From Ruegeria halocynthiae (lineage in GTDB: Bacteria > Pseudomonadota > Alphaproteobacteria > Rhodobacterales > Rhodobacteraceae): 64,000 nt of DNA. The stretch lies in assembly GCF_000743705.1 (NCBI RefSeq), contig NZ_JQEZ01000003.1, positions 357,593 through 421,592 of the forward strand. Direction: 5' to 3'. The stretch's first letter is position 1. Each line of letters starts with the position of its first letter. The notes beneath the pieces are model-generated. The model was not told the origin of the DNA, did no database searches, and was given only the letters and a program-made list of their open reading frames with translations. This document shows, one piece after another, positions 34,333 to 42,850 of the stretch. The position numbers were made by a program, and so were the translations under genes.

Positions 34333-34719
34333 ATGAGCGATTTTTCACATTCACTTGCCGCCTCGACCAACGCCCTGCGCGCGCAATCGACCCGGTTGCG
34401 CCATGTGTCCGAAAACATCTCGAACGCGGATACGCCGGGCTATCGCCGCAAGTCGGTGCCCTTTGAGACCGTGCAGAAAAACGGGCAAGAGGTGGTGCAG
34501 GCCGGGCGCGTCAAGCTGGATCGCCGCGACGGGTCGCGCATCTATGACCCCAGCCACCCGATGGCTGATGAAAGCGGTCATTTCCGGGGCTCGAACGTCG
34601 ACCTGATGATCGAGATCGCCGACGCTCGCGAGGCGCAGCGCAGTTACGAAGCCAATCTCAAGATGTTCGACCAGACACGCCAAATGTCGTCGAGCCTGAT
34701 GGAACTCCTCAGAAAATAA
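34333..34719 (+). CDS. flgC: Flagellar proximal rod protein FlgC
   Basis: Rod subunit of 128 residues, with the axial signature RLRHVSENISNADTPGYRRK at 22-41 and a C-terminal DAREAQRSYEANLKMFDQTR. Its two end helices pair in the rod. GAAGG precedes the ATG. It sits 12 bases after flgB and 11 bases before fliE, the usual flgB-flgC-fliE order. Confidence 0.95.
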   Translation: MSDFSHSLAASTNALRAQSTRLRHVSENISNADTPGYRRKSVPFETVQKNGQEVVQAGRVKLDRRDGSRIYDPSHPMADESGHFRGSNVDLMIEIADAREAQRSYEANLKMFDQTRQMSSSLMELLRK

Positions 34720-34730
34720 AGGACACCAGA

Positions 34731-35021
34731 ATGGATATCCGATCCCTGACCGCCGCGCAGAACTATGCCGTTGCGCGCCCTGCCACCCAGGCCGACCCCG
34801 ACCACGCCGGAATGGCGCAGGGGCTGCGATCGACCTTTCAGGATTTTGCGTCGACGCTGAAACAGTCCGAGCAGATGTCGCAGGCCGCCATGACCGGGCA
34901 GGCCGATCCACACGCGCTGGTGCAGGCGCTGGCGCAGACCGAGCTGGCCGTGGAAACGGCGGTGATCGTGCGCAACAAAGTGGTCGAGGCGTATCAGGAA
35001 ATCCTGCGGATGCCGGTCTGA
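34731..35021 (+). CDS. fliE: Flagellar hook-basal body protein FliE
   Basis: The adapter between MS ring and rod, 96 residues. A variable N-terminus is followed by SFTFQDFASTLKQSEQMSQA-type helix sequence and by the conserved C-terminal LVQALAQTELAVETAVIVRNKVVEAYQEILRM (quoted in part). Position between flgC and fliQ supports the call. Confidence 0.93.
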   Translation: MDIRSLTAAQNYAVARPATQADPDHAGMAQGLRSTFQDFASTLKQSEQMSQAAMTGQADPHALVQALAQTELAVETAVIVRNKVVEAYQEILRMPV

Positions 35022-35025
35022 CCCG

Positions 35026-35298
35026 ATGCTAAGCGAGGGTCTTTTCTATGACATCGTGCGTCAGGCGCTGTGGGTCGCGGTGATCACCTCGGTCCCGATC
35101 CTGGCGGTGGCGCTGATCTCGGGCCTGGTCGTCGGTCTGTTTCAGGCGCTGACCTCGGTGCAAGAGATGACGCTGACCTTCGTGCCCAAGCTGATTGCCA
35201 TCGTCATCGTGTTCTGGATTTCGATGGGTTTCATGACCCAGACTTTGGTGACGTTTTTCACCACAACCCTGATCCCACTGATCGCAGGAGGTCGTTGA
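35026..35298 (+). CDS. fliQ: Flagellar export gate protein FliQ
   Basis: Inner-membrane gate component, 90 residues with two long hydrophobic helices. Conserved patches are ALWVAVITSVPILAVALISG, VGLFQALTSVQEMTL and the FVPK turn. The stop codon overlaps the flgF ATG (TGATG). FliP is not in the window. Confidence 0.95.
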   Translation: MLSEGLFYDIVRQALWVAVITSVPILAVALISGLVVGLFQALTSVQEMTLTFVPKLIAIVIVFWISMGFMTQTLVTFFTTTLIPLIAGGR

Positions 35299-36008
35299 TG
35301 GATACCGCCTATGTCACCCTGTCCCGCCAATCCGGGCTGATGAATGAAATGCGGCTGGTGGCGAATAATATCGCCAATGCCAATACCACCGGATACCGGG
35401 CGCAGGGTCTGGTGTTTTCCGAGTTCGTCCGCGACATGCCGGGCAACCCGTCCCTGTCCATGAGCCGGGCAGAGGTGCGCAACACCTCGTTGCAGCAGGG
35501 TCTGCTGACCGAGACCGGAGGCCAGTTCGATTTCGCCATCGAAGGCGACGGGTTTTTCATGGTCGAAACCCCGTCGGGCAACCGGCTGACGCGGGCGGGG
35601 GCGTTTTCCCCCAGCGCCGAGGGCGATCTGGTCACCATGGATGGACATCGGGTTCTGGACAGCAATGGGGCACCGGTCTTCATCCCGCCTGATGCCGCCT
35701 CGATTGATGTGGGCGGTGACGGCACGCTCAGTATCGAAGGGCAACTTCTGGGGCAGATCGGGGTCTACCGTGTGGCCGATCCCAAGACACTGGTGCGCGA
35801 GGGCAGCACCCAGTTCCGGGCCGAGGGCGAGATTGATCCGGTGGAAGCCCCCGTGGTCCTGCACCGTTTCCTCGAAGGGTCCAACGTCAACGCGGTTCAG
35901 CAGGTGACCCGACTGGTCGAAATCCAGCGCGCGTACGAGTTGGGGCAAAGCTTTCTGGAAACCGAAGACGAACGCGTTCGCGGGGCGCTCAAGGCGCTGA
36001 TGCGCTGA
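35298..36008 (+). CDS. flgF: Flagellar distal/proximal rod protein FlgF
   Basis: A rod subunit of 236 residues. The axial N-terminal motif LVANNIANANTTGYRAQGL lies at about 20-38, then the FAIEGDGFFMVETPSG block that marks FlgF/FlgG-type proteins, and the C-terminal EIQRAYELGQSFLETEDER. The longer reading frame opening at 35070 is an extension through fliQ; the true start is the ATG overlapping the fliQ stop. Followed by flgG 22 bases later. Confidence 0.94.
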   Translation: MDTAYVTLSRQSGLMNEMRLVANNIANANTTGYRAQGLVFSEFVRDMPGNPSLSMSRAEVRNTSLQQGLLTETGGQFDFAIEGDGFFMVETPSGNRLTRAGAFSPSAEGDLVTMDGHRVLDSNGAPVFIPPDAASIDVGGDGTLSIEGQLLGQIGVYRVADPKTLVREGSTQFRAEGEIDPVEAPVVLHRFLEGSNVNAVQQVTRLVEIQRAYELGQSFLETEDERVRGALKALMR

Positions 36009-36030
36009 TTTGTGAAAAGGAGATTTCAAC

Positions 36031-36816
36031 ATGCGGGCTTTGAAAATCGCAGCGACGGGCATGACCGCGCAGCAGATGCGGGTCGAGACGATCTCGAACA
36101 ATCTGGCGAACACCAATACGACCGGGTACAATGCGCGCCGGGCCGAATTCGCGGATTTGCATTATCAGCAGATGGCGCGGGCCGGGGCGGTGAACGCCAG
36201 TGACGGGACGGTTCTGCCGACCGGCATTCAGTTGGGTCTGGGCGTGCGCCCGGCGGCGGTGACGGTGCAACTGGAACAGGGGGCACTGGCGGCCACCGGC
36301 AATGATCTGGACGTTGCCATCGAAGGCCGTGGTTATCTTGAGGTGACGCTGGCCAATGGTCAGCCCGGATATACCCGCGATGGCAGTCTGAAACGCTCTG
36401 CCGAGGGGTTGATCGTCACCTCGGACGGCTATGCCGTCGCCCCCGAGATCACCATTCCCGACGATGCCCGGTCGATCTCGATCAACGCCTCGGGCGAGGT
36501 TTACGCCTATTTTGACGACACCGCCGACGGGCAGTTGCTGGGCGAGATCACGCTGGCCAGTTTTTCGAACGCCAAGGGCCTTGAGGCGATTGGCAGCAAC
36601 CTGTTCAAAGAGACCGAAGCCTCGGGCGCGCCGGTGGCTGGCACCCCCGGCGAAGACGGTTTGGGCACCCTGCGGCAAGGCTATCTTGAGGGCAGCTCGG
36701 TCGATGCGGTGCGCGAGGTGACCGAACTGATCGAGGCGCAGCGGGGATATGAGATGAACGCCAAAGTCATTTCCGCCGTCGATCAGATGATGGGCGCAAC
36801 GACGCAGGTGCGGTGA
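36031..36816 (+). CDS. flgG: Flagellar distal rod protein FlgG
   Basis: The distal rod, 261 residues. MRALKIAATGMTAQQMRVE, the axial motif SNNLANTNTTGYNARRAEF, the DVAIEGRGYLEV block and the C-terminal ELIEAQRGYEMNAKVISAVDQ (quoted in part) all match FlgG. The conserved YQQM..AGA region after residue 45 is specific for it. A strong AAGGAG precedes the ATG. Overlaps flgA. Confidence 0.96.
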   Translation: MRALKIAATGMTAQQMRVETISNNLANTNTTGYNARRAEFADLHYQQMARAGAVNASDGTVLPTGIQLGLGVRPAAVTVQLEQGALAATGNDLDVAIEGRGYLEVTLANGQPGYTRDGSLKRSAEGLIVTSDGYAVAPEITIPDDARSISINASGEVYAYFDDTADGQLLGEITLASFSNAKGLEAIGSNLFKETEASGAPVAGTPGEDGLGTLRQGYLEGSSVDAVREVTELIEAQRGYEMNAKVISAVDQMMGATTQVR

Positions 36817-37232
36817 TGCGGGGGCTGTTCATAGTGTTGGCCTTGTTAGGGCCGATTTCTGCGCAGGCAGAGATCGTTGTCCCGACCCGAACCATTCGCG
36901 CCAAGGAAGTCATTTCGGTCGCGGATCTTGAGGTGAAAGCCCAACAGGTGCCCGGCGCTGTGACGGACGTGGATCACCTGATCGGGCAGGAAGCGCGCGT
37001 GGCTTTGTATCCGGGCCGCCCCATTCGCGAAGGTGACGTGGGCCCGCCAGCCATCGTCGACCGAAATGATCTTGTTGTTCTGGTCTTTGATCGCCAGCCC
37101 CTGTCCATCACTGCCGAAGGCCGTGCGTTGGGCCGGGGTGCGGTCGGGGATCGTATTCGGGTCATGAACCTGTCCTCCCGCACGACGGTTACAGGCTTCA
37201 TCCGGTCCGATGGTCAAATCGAGGTAAAATGA
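36816..37232 (+). CDS. flgA: Flagellar P-ring assembly chaperone FlgA
   Basis: Periplasmic helper for FlgI polymerisation, 138 residues. Residues 1-18 are a Sec signal peptide (ISAQA before EIVVP). The SAF-type core includes RTIRAKEVISVADLEVKA, LIGQEARVALYPGRPI and a C-terminal VMNLSSRTTVTGFIRSDG. This is the short form common in alphaproteobacteria, lacking the long N-terminal extension of enterobacterial FlgA. The ATG overlapping the flgG stop was preferred over the adjoining GTG. Overlaps flgH. Confidence 0.92.
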   Translation: MRGLFIVLALLGPISAQAEIVVPTRTIRAKEVISVADLEVKAQQVPGAVTDVDHLIGQEARVALYPGRPIREGDVGPPAIVDRNDLVVLVFDRQPLSITAEGRALGRGAVGDRIRVMNLSSRTTVTGFIRSDGQIEVK

Positions 37233-37963
37233 TGTCTGCACTTACAAAATCAATGTTGCTGACCGCCATCGCTCTGTCGGCTTGCGGGCGTGTCGATCAC
37301 CTCGGAAAACCGCCCAGCTTCACTCCGAACGAAGAATCGCCTGAACATGTCGCCATGTTGTGGCCGGGTCTGCCGTTGCACACGCAGCCACAGCGCCATG
37401 TTGACCAATCCTCGCTTTGGAGTGGTGGCCAGCAGTCTTTGCTGGGGGATCAGCGGGCGATCAAAAAAGGGGATATCCTGACGGTGGTGATCGAGCTGGA
37501 CGAAAAAGCCGAAATCTCGAATGACACCAACCGGTCGCGGGCCGGATCTGAGAGCTTGGAGGTTCCCGGGTTGCTCGGGTTACCTCAGCGGGCACAGAAA
37601 CACCTGCCCGATGGCGCATCCCTTGACGAGGCCGTGTCGATTGACTCGGCATCGGTCAGCAAAGGCAAAGGGTCGGTGAAACGCAAGGAAAAGCTGACGC
37701 TGCGGGTTGCAGCGACCGTGATCGACGTACTGCCGAACGGGGTGCTTTCAATCTCGGGCTCGCAAGAGCTGCGGGTCAATTTCGAGCTGCGAGAGCTGCT
37801 GGTCGCCGGGTATGTGCGGCCGCAGGATATCTCGCGCCAGAATGAGATTACCTACGACAAGATCGCCTCGGCGCGGGTGTCTTATGGTGGGCGTGGGCAG
37901 ATCACCGATGTACAGCAACCGCGTTACGGGCAGCAGGTCCTGGATACGTTGCTGCCGTTCTGA
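37229..37963 (+). CDS. flgH: Flagellar L-ring lipoprotein FlgH
   Basis: Forms the outer-membrane L-ring, 244 residues. The lipoprotein signal has a lipobox (ALSAC) placing the acylated cysteine at residue 19. The mature part has SLWSGGQQSLLGDQRAIKKG, VVIELDEKAEI and the late YVRPQDISRQNEITYDKIASARVSYGG (quoted in part) typical of FlgH. Two overlapping ATG codons are possible starts. The preceding FlgA stop lies within them. fliL follows 11 bases later. Confidence 0.95.
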   Translation: MMSALTKSMLLTAIALSACGRVDHLGKPPSFTPNEESPEHVAMLWPGLPLHTQPQRHVDQSSLWSGGQQSLLGDQRAIKKGDILTVVIELDEKAEISNDTNRSRAGSESLEVPGLLGLPQRAQKHLPDGASLDEAVSIDSASVSKGKGSVKRKEKLTLRVAATVIDVLPNGVLSISGSQELRVNFELRELLVAGYVRPQDISRQNEITYDKIASARVSYGGRGQITDVQQPRYGQQVLDTLLPF

Positions 37964-37974
37964 GGGGGGATAGG

Positions 37975-38493
37975 ATGAAAAAACTGATACCCGTGGTCTT
38001 TCTGCTGATCGGGCTTGCAGGTGGGATCGGTGCCGGGATGATCCTGGCGCCCTCGGCTGAGACGAAAGAGGGCGCGAAAGAGAAAAAAGCCGAAACCAAA
38101 GCGGATAAATCCAAGGATAAATCTGCCAAGTCTAAGTCCGGTAAGGCTGGGAAAAAGGAAAAGCAGGGTGAATTCGAATATCTAAAGATCACCAAGCAGT
38201 TCGTGATTCCAGTTGTGGATGCTGATCGAATTTCAGCCCTTGTTACCATGTCGCTGAGTCTGGAAGTCACACCCGGCATGACCGAGGCTTTCTATGCGAT
38301 TGAGCCCAAGCTGCGCGATGGTTTTTTGCAAGTCATGTTCGATCACGCCAACACGGGCGGCTTTGATGGTGCATTCACCGAGTCTGATAACCTGAAAGTG
38401 TTGCGGCAAGCTTTATGGGAAGTTGCGCGCAAGGATCTTGGCGATGACGTTTCACAGGTTTTAATCATGAGTGTCAGCCGTCAGGATACCTGA
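37975..38493 (+). CDS. fliL: Flagellar basal body-associated protein FliL
   Basis: A single-pass inner-membrane protein (helix at about residues 4-26) whose periplasmic domain strengthens the stator-rotor link. It has 172 residues. Between the helix and the domain lies an unusually lysine-rich linker of about 35 residues made almost entirely of K, A, E, S and D. After it the conserved FEYLKITKQFVIPVVD start of the FliL domain appears, then TMSLSLEVTPGM and a C-terminal QVLIMSVSRQDT. It is the last gene of the plus-strand flagellar operon and faces a convergent gene 22 bases away. Confidence 0.9.
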   Translation: MKKLIPVVFLLIGLAGGIGAGMILAPSAETKEGAKEKKAETKADKSKDKSAKSKSGKAGKKEKQGEFEYLKITKQFVIPVVDADRISALVTMSLSLEVTPGMTEAFYAIEPKLRDGFLQVMFDHANTGGFDGAFTESDNLKVLRQALWEVARKDLGDDVSQVLIMSVSRQDT

Positions 38494-38515
38494 CGGCCCG
38501 CGCCGGCAGCGCGTT

Positions 38516-38902
38516 TTACAGAGACGACAGCTTTTTGTTCTGCGCCCGCCGGCGGGCCTCTTTGTGATCCGCCGACAAGGTGGCGACGGCTTGTTTCCGC
38601 CCGAAGGCAACGCGCAAGGCGTCCAGCGCTGACAACTTTTGCGCCCGCAACCGGGCAAGTTCCATGTTCAGTTGGCGACGCGTTGCCGATTCCCATCCGT
38701 TCCACAAAACATCAGTGCCGGTGACACGATACCCTTGCGCCGACACGCCATCGTGACGGGTTTGCTGTACCTGCGCATCCAGACGGGTCAGTTGGTTCTG
38801 CACCCGGGCTTCTGCCTCGAGCAGGGGGCGCAAGGTGATATACTCTTTCTGGAATGCGGCTTCGGTGACCTTTTCCAGATCGGAGATCCCAGCCTGTCTC
38901 AT
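38516..38902 (-). CDS. Coiled-coil protein behind flhB, candidate FliJ-like export factor
   Basis: A 128-residue protein, charged and helical along its whole length, with no signal peptide. Positions 5-60 and 72-125 look like two long helices joined near the YRVTGTDVLWNGWE turn. This size and two-helix shape match FliJ/YscO stalk proteins, which link the export ATPase to the FlhA gate; sequence identity to known FliJ is not something I can see. Its ATG overlaps the flhB stop (ATGA), so it is made together with FlhB, FliR and FlhA. Function as FliJ is inferred from size, shape and place. Confidence 0.7.
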   Translation of the reverse strand: MRQAGISDLEKVTEAAFQKEYITLRPLLEAEARVQNQLTRLDAQVQQTRHDGVSAQGYRVTGTDVLWNGWESATRRQLNMELARLRAQKLSALDALRVAFGRKQAVATLSADHKEARRRAQNKKLSSL

Positions 38903-39987
38903 TGTATTTTCCCCTTGGCCTTCTTGCGCATTGCCTCAGCAAATCTGATGGCGGCGGCGACAGGGCGGAAATGCTCTTCCGCGATTTCCTGCCCGATTTC
39001 GATCGTGGCATACAGCGCGCGCGCGGTGGGTGGATCGGAATGAATCGGAATGCCGGATTCGGCCGCACGGGCACGGATCGCGGCGGCCACCTCATCCACG
39101 CCCTTGGCCACGCAGACCGGCGCAGAACCTGCGGCTCTGGACCATTTCAGGGCTACTGCAAAGTGGGTTGGGTTGACGATGACCACATCTGCCTTGGGAA
39201 CATCCGACATCATCTGGTTCGTGGCGATGTCCTGCGCCCGCTGGCGGCGTTGCTGTTTGACATGCGGATCGCCCTCGGCATCTTTGGTTTCGTCCTGAAT
39301 TTCCTTGCGCGACATGCGGTTCTTGCGCATGTGCTCGGAGTATTGCCAAAGATAGTCCACCACCCCGATCGCCAGCGCCACGGCGATGACGATGAACAGG
39401 AAGCGAAACAGGAAGTTCATCATCAGCATCACCGATGACCGTACGGGTGCGGCGCTGGCCGAGAGGATCTCGCTCAGGTTCGAGCGCAGGAACAGGGCCA
39501 GACAGGTGCCGTAGATCACCAGTTTCACAAAGCTTTTGGCAAACTCGAACAACCCGCCACGCCCGAATTTGTTCTTGGCATTCGAGAGGATCGAAATGCG
39601 AGAGAGTTTTGGTTTCAGCTTGCTGGGGGCGAAGATCAACGCGCGCTGGGCGATCAGGCTTAGTAAGACGGCGCTGGCGGGCAGGGCAAACAGGAATGCG
39701 ACTGAAAGCAGCGCTGTTTTTGCCATCCCCCCGACCGGGCTGGCGGCAGGGCCGTCGGTCAGCAGGGGGGCAATCTTATCCGCCTGGTCGATCAGGACGA
39801 CAAACAGGGTGCCCAAGCGCTGAACACCGTATTGACCGGCGGCAAACAGGGCAATGAGAAATCCGGTATAGGCGGCAACGACGGACAGGTCGGTGGATTT
39901 GGCGACCTCACCCTTTTCCCGCGCTTTCTGAAGTTTCTGCGGCGTTGGTTCATGGGATTTGTCGCTGTCGTCGTCCGATCCGCTCAT
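38899..39987 (-). CDS. flhB: Flagellar export gate and substrate-switch protein FlhB
   Basis: Inner-membrane gate protein that switches export from hook to filament substrates. It has 362 residues with four membrane helices (starting near 36, 88, 150 and 190). The N-terminus EPTPQKLQKAREKGEVAKS is diagnostic. The self-cleaving site NPTH is at residues 272-275 within VVIVNPTHFAVALKW, so autocleavage should work. It overlaps the fliR stop and the following FliJ-like gene. Confidence 0.96.
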   Translation of the reverse strand: MSGSDDDSDKSHEPTPQKLQKAREKGEVAKSTDLSVVAAYTGFLIALFAAGQYGVQRLGTLFVVLIDQADKIAPLLTDGPAASPVGGMAKTALLSVAFLFALPASAVLLSLIAQRALIFAPSKLKPKLSRISILSNAKNKFGRGGLFEFAKSFVKLVIYGTCLALFLRSNLSEILSASAAPVRSSVMLMMNFLFRFLFIVIAVALAIGVVDYLWQYSEHMRKNRMSRKEIQDETKDAEGDPHVKQQRRQRAQDIATNQMMSDVPKADVVIVNPTHFAVALKWSRAAGSAPVCVAKGVDEVAAAIRARAAESGIPIHSDPPTARALYATIEIGQEIAEEHFRPVAAAIRFAEAMRKKAKGKIQ

Positions 39988-40757
39988 CTTGTGCCCTCAA
40001 GCGGGTTCAGCATGAAGGCGAACAGGGCATCGGACCAGACCGACAGGATCAGCGGCGTGCCCGCGAACAACAAAAACAGCCCGGCAAACGTAATGGCCGG
40101 GGCACCGACAAAGGCCACCATCAGCTGCGGCATTGCGCGGTTGATGACCCCAAGCGCAAGGTTATAGATCAGCGAGGCTATGACAAACGGCATGGCCAGC
40201 GCAAAGGCCAAGCCAAAGCTGCGGGCGATCCGTTGCACACCCCACTGCGACAGATCTGCTGCCAGCGGGGCCGTGCCCATCGGGAACAATGTGTAGCTGT
40301 GGATCAGAAACTGGGCGACGCGGATATGCAGGCCAAGCAACACGGCCAGGGTCAGGCCCGCGAGGGTCAGCAGATACCCCATCGCGGGCACCGGATCCGC
40401 CGCGGCCCCGCCGAGAATCTGGGACAAGGACGTCGCCTGCGCAGCGATCGAGCCCGCCGTTTGCAAGGCCAGCACGAACAACCGCAGCGCCAGTCCAAGG
40501 GTCACGCCGATCAAGATTTCGGTCAGAACCATCCGCGTCACGGTAAACAAGCCGGGCTCTAAGGGCGGAGGTGAAACCGCTGGTGCCACAATCAGCGTAA
40601 AGGCCGCGTCGATCCCCAGTTTGACCCGGGTCGGGATGCTGCGCTCGCCAAAGGCGGGCAGCAGTGACACCATCGCCGAGACTCGCAGAAAGACGACAAA
40701 GAGGTGCCACAAACCTTCGCTTAACTGCGGCAGAAGCTCTGGCGGCAGGGCAATCAC
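39984..40757 (-). CDS. fliR: Flagellar export gate protein FliR
   Basis: Gate component in the basal body core, 257 residues with six hydrophobic helices. Recognisable blocks are FLRVSAMVSLLPAFGERSIPTRVK (quoted in part), ILIGVTLGLALRLFVLALQTAGSI, and AFVGAPAITFAGLFLLFAG at the end. It overlaps the flhA stop by four bases and the flhB start by four. Confidence 0.94.
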   Translation of the reverse strand: MIALPPELLPQLSEGLWHLFVVFLRVSAMVSLLPAFGERSIPTRVKLGIDAAFTLIVAPAVSPPPLEPGLFTVTRMVLTEILIGVTLGLALRLFVLALQTAGSIAAQATSLSQILGGAAADPVPAMGYLLTLAGLTLAVLLGLHIRVAQFLIHSYTLFPMGTAPLAADLSQWGVQRIARSFGLAFALAMPFVIASLIYNLALGVINRAMPQLMVAFVGAPAITFAGLFLLFAGTPLILSVWSDALFAFMLNPLEGTR

Positions 40758-42841
40758 GCGGGCACCGTTCCAACCAGCGCGGGGCGGGCTTCAAGCCCGA
40801 TTTCCTCAAACGACAGCACCGGGTTGGCCACACCGCGCGCGTGCATGATCGTGCGCAGCAATCTGCGCCGCCGGGTTGAGGTGACAAGGGCCGGAAACAG
40901 CCCGTGATCGGCAGATTGCGCGACACTGTCGACCACGCCGTCGGCCAGCTTGTTGAACAGGTTTGGCGGCAGCGCAACGTCCAGCCCCGCATTGGGCGCG
41001 TCGATCTGATAGGTGGCGAAGGTATCCTCCCACTCTGGGGCAAGCTGGATCAGCGGGATCGAGCCATCCTCGCGCTTCATTTCGGCGATCAGCTGAAACC
41101 CCAACCGCTGTCGCACCAGTTCACAGATGCCTTCGGGTTGGGTTGTGGTCAATCGCGCCTCGGCCACGCTTTCCAGAATCAGGGCCATGTTGCGGATCGA
41201 GACCCTTTCATCCAGCAACAGGCGCAGCACCGCGTGCAGCGTGTCGATTGGCACCTTGTCGGGGATCAGCTCATCCAGCAGCTTGCGGTTGGCTTCGGCC
41301 CGGACCGGATCGCTGAGCCGTGTCATCTCGGACAGCAGGCGGCGCAGCGATTTCAGCGTCAACAGGCGAGAGAAGTTCTGTTTGATGATCTCAAGCAGAT
41401 GGGTGGCCAGAATTTCGGGCGGCGAAACAATTGTGGCCCCGCTCAGCGCTGCGGCCTCTTGATCCTTGGGCAAAATCCAGCGAGCAGGCGCGCCATACAC
41501 GGGTTCAGTCACGTCGTTGCCTTCGGGCAGCACGTCATGCCCGTCTTGTACCAGCGCCAGCACCAGGTCGGAGTTCAACACCCCGCGCGCCTGTTCGACG
41601 CCCTGTACCTTGACCACATAGGTGCCCATGGGCAGATCGGCGCGGTCGGTCAGGCGGATATCGGGCAGGATCAGGCCAAAGCTTGAGGCGACATAGGTCC
41701 GCATGTTGGCAATCCGCGCGTCCAGTCCGGTGCCGGGATTCAAGACCAAGCTGACCAGGTCCGGCGCGAATTCCAGATGGACATCATCCAGATCCAGAAT
41801 ATCGCCGATGGCCTGCGATATCGGCGCGTCATCCTGTGGCGTCGGGCTCAGGGCCTCCTCCGCCTCGGCCTTTTGTTTGCGGTTCACGGTGTAGGCCGAA
41901 TAGCCCAGCACGCCCGCCCCCAGAATAAACGGCAGGAAGGGCAGGCCGGGCACCAGCGCGAACAGCACCATCAGCAGCGCAACCGTCGCCAGCGCCGCCG
42001 GATGCCGCCCCAGCTGCGAGAAGATCGCGCTGTCGGTCGCCCCCTGCGTGCCACCCCGCGCCAGCAGCAAGGCAGACGCGATTGAGATGATCACCGCCGG
42101 TATCTGCGACACCAGCCCGTCGCCCACGGTCAGGATGGCATAGGTCTCAAACGCCGAGGATATTGGCATTCCGTGCACGATCACGCCCATGATCAGACCC
42201 ATCACAAGGTTCAGCAGCGTGATCAGCAGCCCGGCAACTGCGTCCCCTTTGACGAATTTCGACGCCCCGTCGAGCGAGCCGAAGAATGTCGTCTCTTGCT
42301 GTTCGCGTTCGCGGCGTTCCTTGGCCTGTTGGTGGTCGATGGCCCCGGCGGACATGTCACTGTCGATGGCCAGCTGTTTGCCGGGCATCCCGTCCAAAGC
42401 AAAGCGCGCGCCAACCTCGGCCATGCGGGCGGCGCCCTTGGTGATAACCATGAAGTTCACGATCAGCAGCACGCCGAACACCACAAGGCCCAGAAAAACG
42501 CTGCCACCCATGACGAAATTGGCAAAGCCTTCGATCACATCCCCGGCGGCGCTCGGGCCGGTGTGACCCTGACCGATGATCAGCTTGGTCGAGGACACGT
42601 TCAGCGACAACCGCAACATCAGCGAGGCCAGCAGGATGGTCGGGAAGGATGAAAAATCCAGCGGCCGTTCAATGAACAGGGTCAGCGTAAAGATCAGGAT
42701 CGCCAGCGCGAATGACGTCGCCAGCCCGACGTCCAGCACCCATGCGGGCATCGGCAGGATCATCATCACGATGACCGTCATCAGCGCCAGCGCCAGCAGC
42801 ACGGTCGGAGAGAACAGGGAGCGGATGTCGATATTGGGCAC
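40754..42841 (-). CDS. flhA: Flagellar export protein FlhA
   Basis: The large export-gate protein, 695 residues. The N-terminal half has eight membrane helices, with the conserved ILIFTLTLFIERPLDFSSFPT and MRLSLNVSSTKLII blocks and the PGKQLAIDSDMSAG cytoplasmic loop. The C-terminal half is the cytoplasmic ring domain that receives chaperone-substrate complexes (GTYVVKVQGVEQARG, EPVYGAPARWI and IKQNFSRLL blocks). Length is normal. Nine bases separate it from the upstream transglycosylase gene. Confidence 0.97.
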   Translation of the reverse strand: MPNIDIRSLFSPTVLLALALMTVIVMMILPMPAWVLDVGLATSFALAILIFTLTLFIERPLDFSSFPTILLASLMLRLSLNVSSTKLIIGQGHTGPSAAGDVIEGFANFVMGGSVFLGLVVFGVLLIVNFMVITKGAARMAEVGARFALDGMPGKQLAIDSDMSAGAIDHQQAKERREREQQETTFFGSLDGASKFVKGDAVAGLLITLLNLVMGLIMGVIVHGMPISSAFETYAILTVGDGLVSQIPAVIISIASALLLARGGTQGATDSAIFSQLGRHPAALATVALLMVLFALVPGLPFLPFILGAGVLGYSAYTVNRKQKAEAEEALSPTPQDDAPISQAIGDILDLDDVHLEFAPDLVSLVLNPGTGLDARIANMRTYVASSFGLILPDIRLTDRADLPMGTYVVKVQGVEQARGVLNSDLVLALVQDGHDVLPEGNDVTEPVYGAPARWILPKDQEAAALSGATIVSPPEILATHLLEIIKQNFSRLLTLKSLRRLLSEMTRLSDPVRAEANRKLLDELIPDKVPIDTLHAVLRLLLDERVSIRNMALILESVAEARLTTTQPEGICELVRQRLGFQLIAEMKREDGSIPLIQLAPEWEDTFATYQIDAPNAGLDVALPPNLFNKLADGVVDSVAQSADHGLFPALVTSTRRRRLLRTIMHARGVANPVLSFEEIGLEARPALVGTVPA

Positions 42842-42850
42842 GCGGGCCTC

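Noticed and set aside
35142-36131. 329-codon minus-strand frame across flgF
   Set aside because: Antisense to flgF and fliQ, which are unmistakable; no evidence of its own.
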